In this document: positions 56,049 to 64,000 of the stretch, one piece after another
Layout of the letters: every line of letters begins with the position of its first letter
Numbering within the stretch: position 1 is the first letter of the stretch
Assembly: GCA_963823675.1 (NCBI GenBank)
Contig: CAWGMT010000015.1
Span: forward strand, 186,001 to 250,000
Length of the DNA stretch: 64,000 nt
Direction of reading: 5' to 3'
Source: CAWGMT01 sp963823675
GTDB lineage: Bacteria > Planctomycetota > Planctomycetia > Isosphaerales > Isosphaeraceae
Notes under the pieces: generated by a model
Databases searched by the model: none
Seen by the model: only the letters and a program-made list of their open reading frames with translations
Told to the model about the DNA's origin: nothing
Position numbers and translations under genes: made by a program

Positions 56049-57467
56049 ATGCAGCCCGATCCGTCTCTGGTAGAGCGACTGGAAAAACACAGACAGGCTC
56101 ACTTATTGAAATGGTGGGGGGAGCTGGACGATCCGGCGCGCGCCCGGCTCGAGCGTGAAATCGCAGCGATCGATTTTGAGCAGCTCGATCGCTTGCTGGA
56201 CACGCTGGTGCGGGTCGACAGCCTTGCGCCGCCTGACCGGGTCCAGCCGATCGAGGTCGTTCGCCTGCCCCAGACCGACGGCGAGCGGGTGGTACGGCGG
56301 CGGGTCAGTGAGATCGGCGCCCTGGCCCTGGCCGCGGGCGAGGTCGGGGTCGTTCTGGTGGCCGGCGGCTCGGGCACCCGGCTGGGATACGAGGGGCCCA
56401 AGGGCGTATTCCCGATCGGGCCGGTCTCCTCGGCAAGCCTGTTCCAGATTCACGCCGAGAAGGTCGTGGCGCTGGGAATGCGCCATGGCCGCGACATCCC
56501 CCTCTACATCATGACCAGCCCTGAAAACCACCAGGCCACAACGGCCTACTTCGAAGCCCACGGCAACTTCGGGCTCAAGCACGTCCGTTTTTTCATGCAG
56601 GGACAGATGCCGGCCGTGGATCGAGGCACCGGCAAGGTGCTCCTGGCGTCGAAGGACCGTGTCGCGCTCTCCCCGGACGGGCACGGTGGAACGCTGGCCG
56701 CGCTCGCCGCGCCTGGAATCGGAGGCGGGCCGAGCTGTCTGGCCGAAATGCGCGAGCTGGGGGTCCGGACCGTTTTCTACTTCCAGGTGGATAATCCCCT
56801 GGTGCGCATCGCGGACCCCGCATTTATCGGGCTGCACCGCGACGCCCTGGCCGAGTTGTCCTTCAAGGTCGTCGAGCGCCTGACGCCCGATGAGAAGTTG
56901 GGCGTGGTCGTATTGATCGATGGCCGTCCCCATGTCATCGAGTATTCCGACCTTTCCCTCGAGCTGGCCGCGCGGCGCGTCTTCGAGGGACCGCTCGAGC
57001 TATGGGCCGGCAGCATCGCCGTGCATGTGCTGGAAACGACGTTCATCGAACGGCTGGTGGGCGAGCATCGGCTCCCGTACCATCGGGCGATCAAAAAAGT
57101 TTCGTTTGTGGACGAGTCGGGAGAGCTCATCAAGCCCGCCGAGCCCAATGCCGTGAAATTCGAGCGGTTCATCTTCGATGCCCTGCCGCTGGCGGAGCGC
57201 TGGGCGGTCGTCGAGACCGAGCGCACCTGTGAGTTCGAGCCGCTCAAGAACGCGACCGGGCCTGACTCGCCGGCCACGGTGCACCAGCGGATGAGCGACC
57301 AGTTCGGCAACTGGCTCGAGCTGGCGGGAGTCGCCGTCCCGCGGCGCCCCGATGGCTCCGTGCCCTTCGGCATCGAGATCAGCCCGCTTTTCGCGCTCGA
57401 CCCCACGGAGCTGAAGTCGAAGATCGAGCCTGGACTGGTCGTGGAGCGTCCGATCTATCTGCGGTAA
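56049..57467 (+). CDS. UDPGP-type UDP-sugar (UDP-N-acetylglucosamine/glucose) pyrophosphorylase
   Basis: 472 residues from ATG 56049. The eukaryotic-like UDPGP signature lies at about 105-123: VAGGSGTRLGYEGPKGVFPI. Further family segments are LYIMTSPENHQATTAYF, FMQGQMPAVD, SPDGHGGTLAAL, FYFQVDNPLVRIADP and EPNAVKFERFIFDALP. This matches AGX1/UAP1-type enzymes, which make UDP-GlcNAc (or UDP-Glc) from UTP and the sugar 1-phosphate. The ManC-type gene follows after 13 nt, hence an operon making activated sugars for cell-surface glycans. The in-frame 55905 extension overlaps the previous gene and is rejected. Confidence 0.86.
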   Translation: MQPDPSLVERLEKHRQAHLLKWWGELDDPARARLEREIAAIDFEQLDRLLDTLVRVDSLAPPDRVQPIEVVRLPQTDGERVVRRRVSEIGALALAAGEVGVVLVAGGSGTRLGYEGPKGVFPIGPVSSASLFQIHAEKVVALGMRHGRDIPLYIMTSPENHQATTAYFEAHGNFGLKHVRFFMQGQMPAVDRGTGKVLLASKDRVALSPDGHGGTLAALAAPGIGGGPSCLAEMRELGVRTVFYFQVDNPLVRIADPAFIGLHRDALAELSFKVVERLTPDEKLGVVVLIDGRPHVIEYSDLSLELAARRVFEGPLELWAGSIAVHVLETTFIERLVGEHRLPYHRAIKKVSFVDESGELIKPAEPNAVKFERFIFDALPLAERWAVVETERTCEFEPLKNATGPDSPATVHQRMSDQFGNWLELAGVAVPRRPDGSVPFGIEISPLFALDPTELKSKIEPGLVVERPIYLR

Positions 57468-57480
57468 CTGGAGTATTTCG

Positions 57481-58560
57481 ATGCTACACGCGATCATCAT
57501 GGCCGGCGGCAGCGGGACGCGATTCTGGCCCAAGAGCCGGCGCGACCGGCCCAAACAACTGCTCTGCCTGACCGGCGGCGCGACCATGCTGCAACAAACG
57601 GTCGCCCGGATTGAGCCCCTGGTCCCGCGGGATCGGATCATCATCGTGACGGGAGCCGACCAGGCAAAGGCCACTCGCGAGCAGCTTCCCGGCCTGCCGG
57701 GCGACAACGTCATCGCCGAGCCTTGCCCGCGCGACACCGCGCCCTGCGTCGGTCTCGCGGCGGGCATCGTCGCTCAAAGGGACTCAGAGGGATGCATGAT
57801 CGTCATGCCGGCCGACCACGTGATCGAGCCTGCGCCTGCCTTTCGCGCGACCGTCCAGGCCGCGGTCTCGGTCATCGACGACGATCCCAGCGCGCTTGTG
57901 ACCTTCGGCATCACGCCCACTCGCGCCGAGACGGGCTACGGTTACATCGAGCGCGGCCCACTCGTGGAGCGGCGGGACGGAATCGGCGTTTTTCGCGTGA
58001 TCCAGTTTCGCGAAAAGCCGGATCGGGCCACCGCCGAGAGTTTCGTGGCCGCCGGCCGCTTCGTCTGGAACGCGGGCATCTTCGTCTGGCGCGCGCGTAC
58101 GATACTGGACGCGATTCGCGCGCATCGCCCCCAATTGGCCGAGGGCCTCGATCCGATCTTGCGAGCCCTCGGCACGCCATCCTCGGCCCAGATCCTGGCC
58201 GAGCGGTTTCCCCAACTCGAGCGCGTCCCGATCGACAAGGCGGTGATGGAGCACGCGCCCAACGTCCGCGTGCTCGAGGTTCCCTATCAATGGAACGACG
58301 TCGGCGACTGGCGCGCGCTCGCCGCGCTCTTGACGCAAGACCCAAGCGGCAACGCAGTCCAGGGCAACGTGGTGGCCCGTGAAACGACTAATTCGATTAT
58401 CGTCTCCGACGATGGCGGCCTGGTGGCCACGCTGGGAGTGGACAACCTGGTCGTCATCCATTCGGGCAAGGCCACGCTCGTGGCTCGGCGCGATCAGCTC
58501 GACAAGCTCAAGGCCCTGGTGGAAGGTCTGGCAGACGCCGGGCATGGGTCGTATCTATAG
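57481..58560 (+). CDS. manC: Mannose-1-phosphate guanylyltransferase
   Basis: 359 residues. The nucleotidyltransferase motif AGGSGTRFWPKSRRDRPKQL is at residues 8-27; PCPRDTAPCVGLAA, VMPADHVI (metal Asp), ETGYGYIERG, KPDRATAESF and WNAGIFVWRA are typical of GDP-mannose pyrophosphorylases. EVPYQWNDVGDWRALA is the C-terminal catalytic-domain signature. The C-terminal phosphomannose isomerase cupin found in many ManC proteins is absent, so it is the short form. It forms GDP-mannose from GTP and mannose 1-phosphate. Confidence 0.9.
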   Translation: MLHAIIMAGGSGTRFWPKSRRDRPKQLLCLTGGATMLQQTVARIEPLVPRDRIIIVTGADQAKATREQLPGLPGDNVIAEPCPRDTAPCVGLAAGIVAQRDSEGCMIVMPADHVIEPAPAFRATVQAAVSVIDDDPSALVTFGITPTRAETGYGYIERGPLVERRDGIGVFRVIQFREKPDRATAESFVAAGRFVWNAGIFVWRARTILDAIRAHRPQLAEGLDPILRALGTPSSAQILAERFPQLERVPIDKAVMEHAPNVRVLEVPYQWNDVGDWRALAALLTQDPSGNAVQGNVVARETTNSIIVSDDGGLVATLGVDNLVVIHSGKATLVARRDQLDKLKALVEGLADAGHGSYL

Positions 58561-58885
58561 GGCCAATTCGCAAGGGAGCCCGATCCCCAGCGCTCGCTCG
58601 CGTTCCCGTCGCCTCGTACGACAGAGTTGCGGCGGGGGGCCGGCAGTAGGACCAAGTGAAGTGGGTGTTCTTGCGTCATTTGCGCCATTAGCGCCACCCC
58701 TTCAACGGGCAACGACTTACGAATGACGCACGATCTGGTAGGATGACGCAAAATCGGATCGGGCCAGTTTTGCGTCACTTCGTCGATCAAGCAGTTGTTC
58801 TGGCACGACCTCTTCAACTCGTCTACTCGATCGGAGGCCTGGCCGAAGTGTCCCCGGAAGTCAGATCCCCATTGACGCGATACCG
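58561..58885. other. Intergenic region without recognised gene
   Basis: Between the convergent manC and a small exported protein gene. TGCGTCA/TGACGCA phrases recur at about 58672, 58724, 58743 and 58772 (TTGCGTCAT, AATGACGCA, GATGACGCA, TTGCGTCAC), which may be chance or a small family. No clear terminator seen. Confidence 0.45.
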
Positions 58886-59435
58886 TCACCTCGCATTCTG
58901 AAGTATTTTTTTTGCCGAACCTCGTAAGGTTGCTAATTCGACCGCCGAGGTGGAACCGCGGATGCCGTCGGGGATCACCTGTGTCGGCATTTGGGCTGTG
59001 AAATCGGTGGCGTAGGCTTTGCCGTCCCACGTATGCAGACGAATCCGTCCTCGGCCCTTGTTCATGATAACCCAGCCAACGCCCTCCTCTTTGATCAAGA
59101 AGAGCAAGACCGACTCGGCCTTTTTTGCATCCGATATGTCAGTGTCATAACAACAACCCGCAAACCATTGCCGCCAGGGTTCTCGGCGGGGCGACGCAAG
59201 GAATTCGACGTTTTCGATCATCGGGCCTTTCCAGACTTCGATCACCTTAACCCTCGCCCAGCGATTGCGCGAGGTGCATACCTCGAATTGAGTTGACGCG
59301 CCCAACGACGATCAGCTCGCTCTTCTCGACGAAACCTTGGAATGTGTATCGTATCGGCATCGCCTGCGCGTGGGAGGCGAGCAGGAATACCGATGCCACG
59401 AGCGCGGGCACGAACAGGACAGTCGAACCGAGCAT
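58886..59435 (-). CDS. Small exported protein of unknown function, one frameshift
   Basis: ATG 59435 opens a clear signal peptide (MLGSTVLFVPALVASVFLLA then SHAQA). The mature part YTFQGFVEKSELIVVGRVNS changes frame near 59262-59275 and continues with RVKVIEVWKGPMIENVEFLA, FAGCCYDTDISDAKKAESVL, LFLIKEEGVGWVIMNKGRGR. The joined protein has about 180 residues. The pattern (ELIVVGRV, VKVIEVWKG, ESVLLFL) resembles beta-barrel domains of small secreted proteins linked to metal or heme-free binding, but no named family is clear to me. Confidence 0.65.
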
Positions 59436-59768
59436 GAGCCTTCGATGTCTATCGCTACAGGACGGGACAACGCTGGCGCATCTCATCGCGGGCATGTTTT
59501 GGCACCCCGGTACGAGAGTCGGTACGAGAGATTGGATGGGACGGAGCAGTGCGGGTTGCAACTCGAGAGGCGAAGGAGAACCGTCATCGCCTTAACACTT
59601 TTCGCTGTCGACGGCAAGCTCAAGAACGGACGAGGCCGACGCGACCGTTTGGCACCTTGGTAGAATCGGAGGTAGGGCCGCATTGCATCGGCGGAAACAC
59701 GTCAGTGCGCTGCCGCGTGGAAGCCCGATGCGAATGCGAACTTGCCTTTACGGGACGGAGCAAAGGCC
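59436..59768. other. Divergent intergenic region before rsmD
   Basis: About 330 nt with no credible gene. A direct repeat GGTACGAGAG occurs at about 59511 and 59521. TTGGCACC occurs twice (near 59499 and 59649). No promoter could be assigned with confidence. Confidence 0.45.
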
Positions 59769-60482
59769 ATGCGGATCATCGCCGGACAGAGGCGCGGACA
59801 CAAGATCAGCGGGCCCAGGGCGTCTGCCGACACCCGGCCCACGAGCGACTTGGTGCGCGAGTCGCTCTTCAACATTCTGGGCGACCTGGTGCCAGACCGG
59901 CTGGTCGTCGACCTGTTTGCCGGCACGGGAGCCGTCGGCCTGGAGGCCCTCTCTCGGGGCGCTTCGCGGGCGATCTTCGTCGAGCGGGACCGCGAGAATG
60001 TCGGACTGATCCACCGCAACATCGCCACCCTGCGCTATGAGGGACGTGCCCAGGTGCGCCATGCCGACGCCTACCGCTGGGCCAGGTCGCTCCGGCCGCT
60101 GGACGATCGTCCGATCGTGGTTTTTCTCGATCCTCCCTACCGCGATTATGAAGTCAACGCCCGGCGGCTCTGGCACACGATCGGCGGGCTATTCGAACGA
60201 CTGCCGGCCGGCTCGGCCGTCGCACTCGAATCAGGCCGCATCCTCGACGGGCAAATCTTGCCGGACTTCGATTCCTGGGACGTCCGCCGCTACGGAAATT
60301 CCCAGGTGGCGATCCGGGTGTCGCCCGGGACGCAGGCGCCGGAAGCCGCACGCGCGGACCAGGCCGCCCCGGAGCGCGCCGGCGGCGACGAGCCGGCTGC
60401 TGGCGGCGTGGCCGCGGCCGAGCCGTGGGGTGAAGCCGAGGAAAGCCCTGACGCGTGGGACGACAACGATGACTCAACCTGA
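59769..60482 (+). CDS. rsmD: 16S rRNA (guanine966-N2)-methyltransferase
   Basis: 237 residues from ATG 59769. RsmD hallmarks are all present: MRIIAGQRRGHKI, ADTRPTSDLVRESLFNILGD, the SAM site VVDLFAGTGAVGLEALSRGA, and the catalytic VFLDPPYRDYE (DPPY, the N2-amine methyltransferase motif). It methylates G966 of 16S rRNA. A C-terminal tail of about 50 residues rich in Ala, Glu and Asp (PEAARADQAAPERAGGDEPA) is longer than the usual 180-190-residue enzyme. The stop overlaps the cca start by 14 nt, suggesting coupling. Confidence 0.92.
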   Translation: MRIIAGQRRGHKISGPRASADTRPTSDLVRESLFNILGDLVPDRLVVDLFAGTGAVGLEALSRGASRAIFVERDRENVGLIHRNIATLRYEGRAQVRHADAYRWARSLRPLDDRPIVVFLDPPYRDYEVNARRLWHTIGGLFERLPAGSAVALESGRILDGQILPDFDSWDVRRYGNSQVAIRVSPGTQAPEAARADQAAPERAGGDEPAAGGVAAAEPWGEAEESPDAWDDNDDST

Positions 60483-61826
60483 TGCCGGCCGGCGGTTTGC
60501 CATCGAGGTCGTTCGGCGGCTGCGGACCGCGGGTTTTCAGTCGCTCTGGGCGGGTGGTTGCGTGCGCGACTTGATCCTGGGTCAAGTGCCGGCCGACTAT
60601 GATATCGCGACCGACGCCACTCCCGATCAGGTCATCGCGGTCTTGCCCTTCCGGACGGTCCCGGTGGGAATCTCGTTCGGCGTCGTGCGGGTGCTCGATC
60701 CGCGGCACGATGGTATCGAGGTCGAGGTAGCCACGTTCCGCAGCGATGGGGCCTATGTCGACGGCCGCCGGCCCGAGTCCGTGGTTTTCGGCTCGCCCCA
60801 GCTCGACGCCGAGCGCCGCGACTTCACGATCAACGGCATGTTTCTTGACCCGCTCTCCGACGAGCTCCTTGATTACGTCGGCGGTCAGGAAGACCTCAGG
60901 CGCCATCTGCTCCGGGCCATCGGCGACCCCGGGGCGAGGCTGCGCGAAGACAAGCTCCGGGCTCTCCGGGCGATCCGGCTGGCGGCGCGGTTTCACTTTC
61001 AGATCGAGCCCAAAACAGAGGCGGCGGTCCGGTCGATGGCCGGCGATGTGGTGGCCGTATCGGCCGAGCGGATCGCCCAGGAGCTGCGCCGGATGCTCGT
61101 CCACCCGACGCGGGCTCGGGCCATGAATCTCGCCCTCGAACTGGGCGTCGTCGCGGCGATCCTGCCGCCGCTGGTTCTGATGCGCGGATTGTTCCAGGGT
61201 AAGCCCATGCAGCCCGAGGGGGACCTCTGGGATCACACCATGCTGGTTCTCGCGCTCTTGCCCGATGATCCGAGCTTCACTCTTGCCTTCGCGGCACTGT
61301 TGCACGACGTGGGCAAGCCCACGACCATCGAGCTCGAACGGGGACGGCCCCGGTTTCCCAACCACGAGCTGGCCGGGGCCCGCATTGCCGCGCAGTTGTG
61401 CCGCGGCTTGAAGCTCTCGGGCGCCCAGCGCGATCGGGTGACCTGGCTCGTCGCCCATCACCAGTACCTGGGCGAGGCCAGGAAGCTGCGTGAATCGAAA
61501 TTGAAGCGAATCCTGGCGGAGCCAGGCATCGCCGAGCTGCTCGCGCTGCACCGCGCTGACGCGCTCGCGTCCACCGGCCTCACCGGGGATGTCGACTACT
61601 GCGAATCATACCTTCGCGAGCTGCCGTCGGGCCCCATCGATCCACCGCACCTGGTGACCGGCCATGACCTGGTCCGCCACGGCTTGAAGCCGGGGCCCGC
61701 GTTTGGAAGAATTCTGGACCAGATCCGTGAAGCACAGCTCGACGGCAAGATCCAGACGAAGCGCGAGCGCTCGCGTGGGTCGACCGCTGGATCGAGCAAG
61801 GTTCTGACGGTCCGTCACCGTCTTGA
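60469..61826 (+). CDS. cca: CCA tRNA nucleotidyltransferase / poly(A) polymerase family, one frameshift near the end
   Basis: ATG 60469 (MTQPDAGRRFAIEVV) overlaps rsmD. The nucleotidyltransferase head has FQSLWAGGCVRDLILG and the metal Asp pair in ADYDIATDA; RRDFTINGMFLDP and LREDKLRALRAIRLAARF with ERIAQELRRML are the class II neck motifs. The C-terminal HD domain has LHDVGKP. At about 61770 (GAGCGCTCGCG) one G seems missing: the other frame gives LAWVDRWIEQGSD, the expected C-terminus, stopping at 61826, while the raw frame runs on to 61947. This looks like a sequencing error. The enzyme adds or repairs tRNA 3' CCA. Confidence 0.9.
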
Positions 61827-61985
61827 CGCCAGACCCGGGTGCGGCCTCGCCTCGGTCGAGCATAGCCAAACCAGCTTCGATCGATGGTTATCGATCGGGA
61901 GACCGTGCGACGGAAGCGACGTTGCGGCCGGATTGAGCCCGCCCTAGAATACCGTAAATGCACCCGCGGAAGGGATTGCGCACGT

Positions 61986-62043
61986 GTAGGTCAGGCTTTC
62001 CAGCCAGACCCTTCGGAGTGTCAGGCTGGAAAGCCTGACCTAC
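61986..62043. repeat. 20-bp perfect inverted repeat, 18-nt loop
   Basis: Arms 61986-62005 and 62024-62043 (GTAGGTCAGGCTTTCCAGCC and its reverse complement). It lies in the 310-nt gap between cca and queC, where no other feature was seen. Translates to VGQAFQPD, a peptide of spurious frames, so the family is dispersed. Confidence 0.75.
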
Positions 62044-62136
62044 GGCATACAGATTCCCGCGGTACCACTTACTTAGCCCTCCAACGAAACCGACGTGCCG
62101 CCAACGAGCCACTCCACGAATCACCGACCCCAGGCC

Positions 62137-62802
62137 ATGCCGCAACCATCCGATCGAGCCATCGCGGTGCTGACGAGCGGGGGGCTTGACAGCGCGATCC
62201 TTTGCGCCCAACTGCTCGGCGGCGTCCGCCGGGTCATCCCGATCTATGTACGATCGGGTCTCTTGTGGGAAGACGCCGAGATGGCCTCGCTCGGGCGTTT
62301 CCTCGACGCGGTCAAGACCGAGGGGCTCGCGAGCCTGGTTGTGCTGGAGGAGCCGATCGCGGACGTTTACGGGCCACACTGGAGCACCGGCGGGGCGAGC
62401 ATTCCCGGGTCCGACTCCGCCGACGCGGCGGTTTACCTCCCGGGCCGCAACCTCCTGCTCACGGTGAAGGCTGCCGTATGGTGCCGCCTCCGGGACGTCG
62501 ACGCCCTCGCCCTGGGCTCGCTGGGGTCCAATCCGTTCCCCGACAGCACGCCCGAATTCTTCGCGACGCTCGAGAGCCTGTTGAACCGAGCGCTGGCGGG
62601 ACAGCTCAAACTCGTTCGCCCTTTCGATCGTCTGCACAAGACCGACGTCCTCCGGCGCGGCAGGCATCTGCCGCTCCACCTGACGTTCTCCTGCATCGAC
62701 CCGAGGAACGGCCTGCACTGCGGGCGGTGCAACAAATGCGCCGAGCGCCAGCAGGGGTTTCACGATGCCGGGGTTCCGGACCTGACGACTTACGCTGACT
62801 GA
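62137..62802 (+). CDS. queC: 7-cyano-7-deazaguanine synthase-like PP-loop enzyme
   Basis: 221 residues from ATG 62137. The PP-loop SGGLDSAILCAQL binds ATP. YLPGRNLLLTVKAAVWC and LGSLGSNPFPDSTPEFFATL correspond to the family substrate loops. The C-terminal zinc site is CIDPRNGLHCGRCNKCAER (C-x8-C-x2-C-x2-C). QueC turns 7-carboxy-7-deazaguanine into preQ0 with ATP and ammonia. It is shorter than E. coli QueC by about ten residues. queD follows 18 nt downstream; queE and queF are not in the window. Confidence 0.85.
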   Translation: MPQPSDRAIAVLTSGGLDSAILCAQLLGGVRRVIPIYVRSGLLWEDAEMASLGRFLDAVKTEGLASLVVLEEPIADVYGPHWSTGGASIPGSDSADAAVYLPGRNLLLTVKAAVWCRLRDVDALALGSLGSNPFPDSTPEFFATLESLLNRALAGQLKLVRPFDRLHKTDVLRRGRHLPLHLTFSCIDPRNGLHCGRCNKCAERQQGFHDAGVPDLTTYAD

Positions 62803-62820
62803 CTGAGTTAATCCAAAACC

Positions 62821-63228
62821 ATGTTCCAGGTGACCCGCGAGATCGAGTTCTGCTACGGCCACCGTCTGCTCAACTACGACGGAAAATGCCGCCATCTTCA
62901 CGGACACAACGGGCGAGCCATCATCACCTTGCAAGGCGCGGAACTCGACGGCCGCGGCATGCTGGTCGATTTCGCCGAGATCAAGGCCACGGTCCAGGCA
63001 TGGATCGACGAGCACCTCGATCACAACATGCTGCTCTGCCGGCTCGACCCCTTGCTGCCGATCCTGCTTGACCGCGGTGAACGGGTGTTCGTGATGGACG
63101 ACAACCCCACCGCCGAGAACATCGCGCGACTGATTTACGACCACGCGGCGCAGGCGGGCCTGCCGGTGCTGAAAGTCGTCCTGTGGGAAACGGAACACTG
63201 CTGCTCGAGTTACGAGCCCGGTAGATAA
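62821..63228 (+). CDS. queD: 6-carboxytetrahydropterin synthase
   Basis: 135 residues. The zinc ligands are His14 (FCYGHRL), His27 and His29 (RHLHGH); Cys23 (GKCRH) is the catalytic Cys. LVDFAEIKATVQAWIDEHLD with DHNMLL and PTAENIARLIYDH are the rest of the QueD core, ending in VVLWETEHCCSSYE with the substrate Glu. It makes CPH4 from 7,8-dihydroneopterin triphosphate, the first committed step of 7-deazaguanine synthesis. PTPS-like relatives exist, but the adjacent queC supports QueD. Confidence 0.9.
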   Translation: MFQVTREIEFCYGHRLLNYDGKCRHLHGHNGRAIITLQGAELDGRGMLVDFAEIKATVQAWIDEHLDHNMLLCRLDPLLPILLDRGERVFVMDDNPTAENIARLIYDHAAQAGLPVLKVVLWETEHCCSSYEPGR

Positions 63229-64000
63229 AGCCGCCGGACGGTTCGGCGTCAATTGCGACGGCTGCGCGGCGAAGGAACCGCGAAAGAATAAGTTGACCAG
63301 ATTGGCGGATGCATGATCGCAAATGTAGGACAGCCGCCCTCGGCTGTCGGACAGATGACAGCCGAGGGCGGCTGTTTCACAAGAGGGATTTCGACAGCCG
63401 AGGGCGGCTGTCCCACATGAAAGAAAGATCTCGCTCCGCGCCTTCAGGCGATCGGCGGATCGAAACATACCCGTGGCCCAGCGATTGCAGGACGAATTGG
63501 CAATCCTTCCCGGTGAATTTGGATCTGCGGGTCGCCGAAGCGGCCCAGGCAGCGCGCAGCCTTCAAGGCGCAACACCGGCCGCGGGCAAGGGTTCGGTGA
63601 AATGGTGAGCTGGGTTTGCTGACTCTCGCGATCTTCTCCGGGAGTGGCAGTAGGTGAGAGCCAGTGGGACGAATCCGCTGCTTTTTTTGTTTTGGCCCCC
63701 ACGGTCAAGAGCCCCGGGCCAAGGAGCCGGCCGGCGCGCCCTCGAGGGGCAAGGAAGTGGGGATTGCATCTAAACCACGACTAGCGCTAATCTTGCGAAT
63801 GAGAGAGCCGTCTTCGGGGGCAGCGCGCCCAACCTCGTCGTGACGTCAGGTCCTGACAGGTCGGGAGCCACCGTTCGTGTCCGGCTCCCGTCGGAACGAA
63901 ATGCACCCGTTCCCCAGCGTGGCTGTTTCCTCCCCCATACTCGGCATACCGGGCATAGTGGGCACGCTTTCGCGGGTGTCAGAATTTGCCGAGTATGTGC
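63229..64000. other. Gene-free end of the window
   Basis: No supported gene on either strand in about 770 nt. The palindrome cluster at 63329-63412 is listed separately. An 11-bp inverted repeat (CATACTCGGCA at 63936-63946, partner at 63987-63997) flanks the last 60 nt. A T-run (CTTTTTTTGTTTTGG, about 63680) lies near a GC hairpin and could be terminator-like. Confidence 0.5.
63329..63412. repeat. Three copies of a GACAGCCG-type palindrome
   Basis: 63329-63348, 63357-63375 and 63393-63412 each contain GACAGCCG-n4-CGGCTGT (8-bp stem, or 7 in the second copy, 4-nt loop). The first has loop CCCT, the other two AGGG, so the first is inverted. It produces DSRGRL in translated frames. It follows the queD gene and could double as terminator. 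Confidence 0.75.

Noticed and set aside
61827..61947. C-terminal extension of the CCA transferase
   Set aside because: The expected family C-terminus appears in the other frame and stops at 61826; the extension is out-of-frame read-through.
63420..63608. Small plus-strand frame after queD
   Set aside because: The first half is translated palindromes and the rest shows no motif, RBS or similarity.
61888..63708. 606-codon minus-strand frame across queC and queD
   Set aside because: It is made of antisense gene sequence and translated palindromes (VGQAFQPD, DSRGRLS).

Overview
The window reads as a high-GC planctomycete chromosome, most likely from the Isosphaerales (Isosphaeraceae-like). The evidence is the combination of families: DUF1549/DUF1553 cytochrome proteins, a PVC-type CxxCH heme-binding protein, PPC-domain proteins, three long Ser/Thr kinase-TPR proteins, a giant protein with an LEPR-XLL-like N-terminus, and many short palindromic intergenic repeats. 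I saw no rRNA, tRNA or CRISPR array. The assignment is inferred from gene content; no search was run.

Layout. 1-5.8 kb: a kinase-TPR gene, a decayed second copy, and a DUF418 membrane protein. 6.1-12.5 kb: a three-gene secreted set (DUF1549/DUF1553 protein, cytochrome c-WD40 protein, PPC protein). 12.6-16.2 kb: a minus-strand operon (SnoaL-like protein, Gly/Asn-rich TPR protein, cupin, STAS). 16.4-25.5 kb: a kynureninase-like enzyme with a kynB remnant in front, a secreted unknown, two Gfo/Idh/MocA oxidoreductases around a HicBA-like pair, a polytopic glycosyltransferase, a hydroxypyruvate isomerase-like protein, a metallo-beta-lactamase-fold protein and an XRE regulator. 25.7-37.2 kb: one 11.5-kb gene for a giant beta-helix/Ig-like protein ending in a sedolisin (S53) protease. 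37.4-48.8 kb: a signalling block with a kinase-TPR protein, an IS4/Tn5-type transposase relic inside inverted repeats, an ECF sigma factor, and a divergent zinc ribbon-kinase-TPR-PDZ-CHAT protein. 48.9-55.0 kb: gene relics, a tiny membrane protein, a PVC-type cytochrome and a Uma2 protein. 55.2-63.2 kb: mainly housekeeping genes (PhnP-like hydrolase, UDP-sugar pyrophosphorylase, mannose-1-phosphate guanylyltransferase, rsmD, cca, queC, queD).

How the genes fit together. UDPGP-type and ManC-type enzymes make UDP- and GDP-sugars. QueC and QueD belong to 7-deazaguanine (queuosine) synthesis. RsmD and CCA transferase overlap and act on rRNA and tRNA. The ECF sigma factor and the two neighbouring kinases look like a signalling block, in which the CHAT protein may couple phosphorylation to a caspase-like protease.

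A caution on gene integrity. At least fifteen genes or relics are interrupted by +/-1 shifts in GC-rich sequence, including cca, which should be essential. Many of these are probably sequencing or assembly indels. They are given below as one gene with the shift marked. Entries called pseudogene show internal deletions that an indel error cannot explain.
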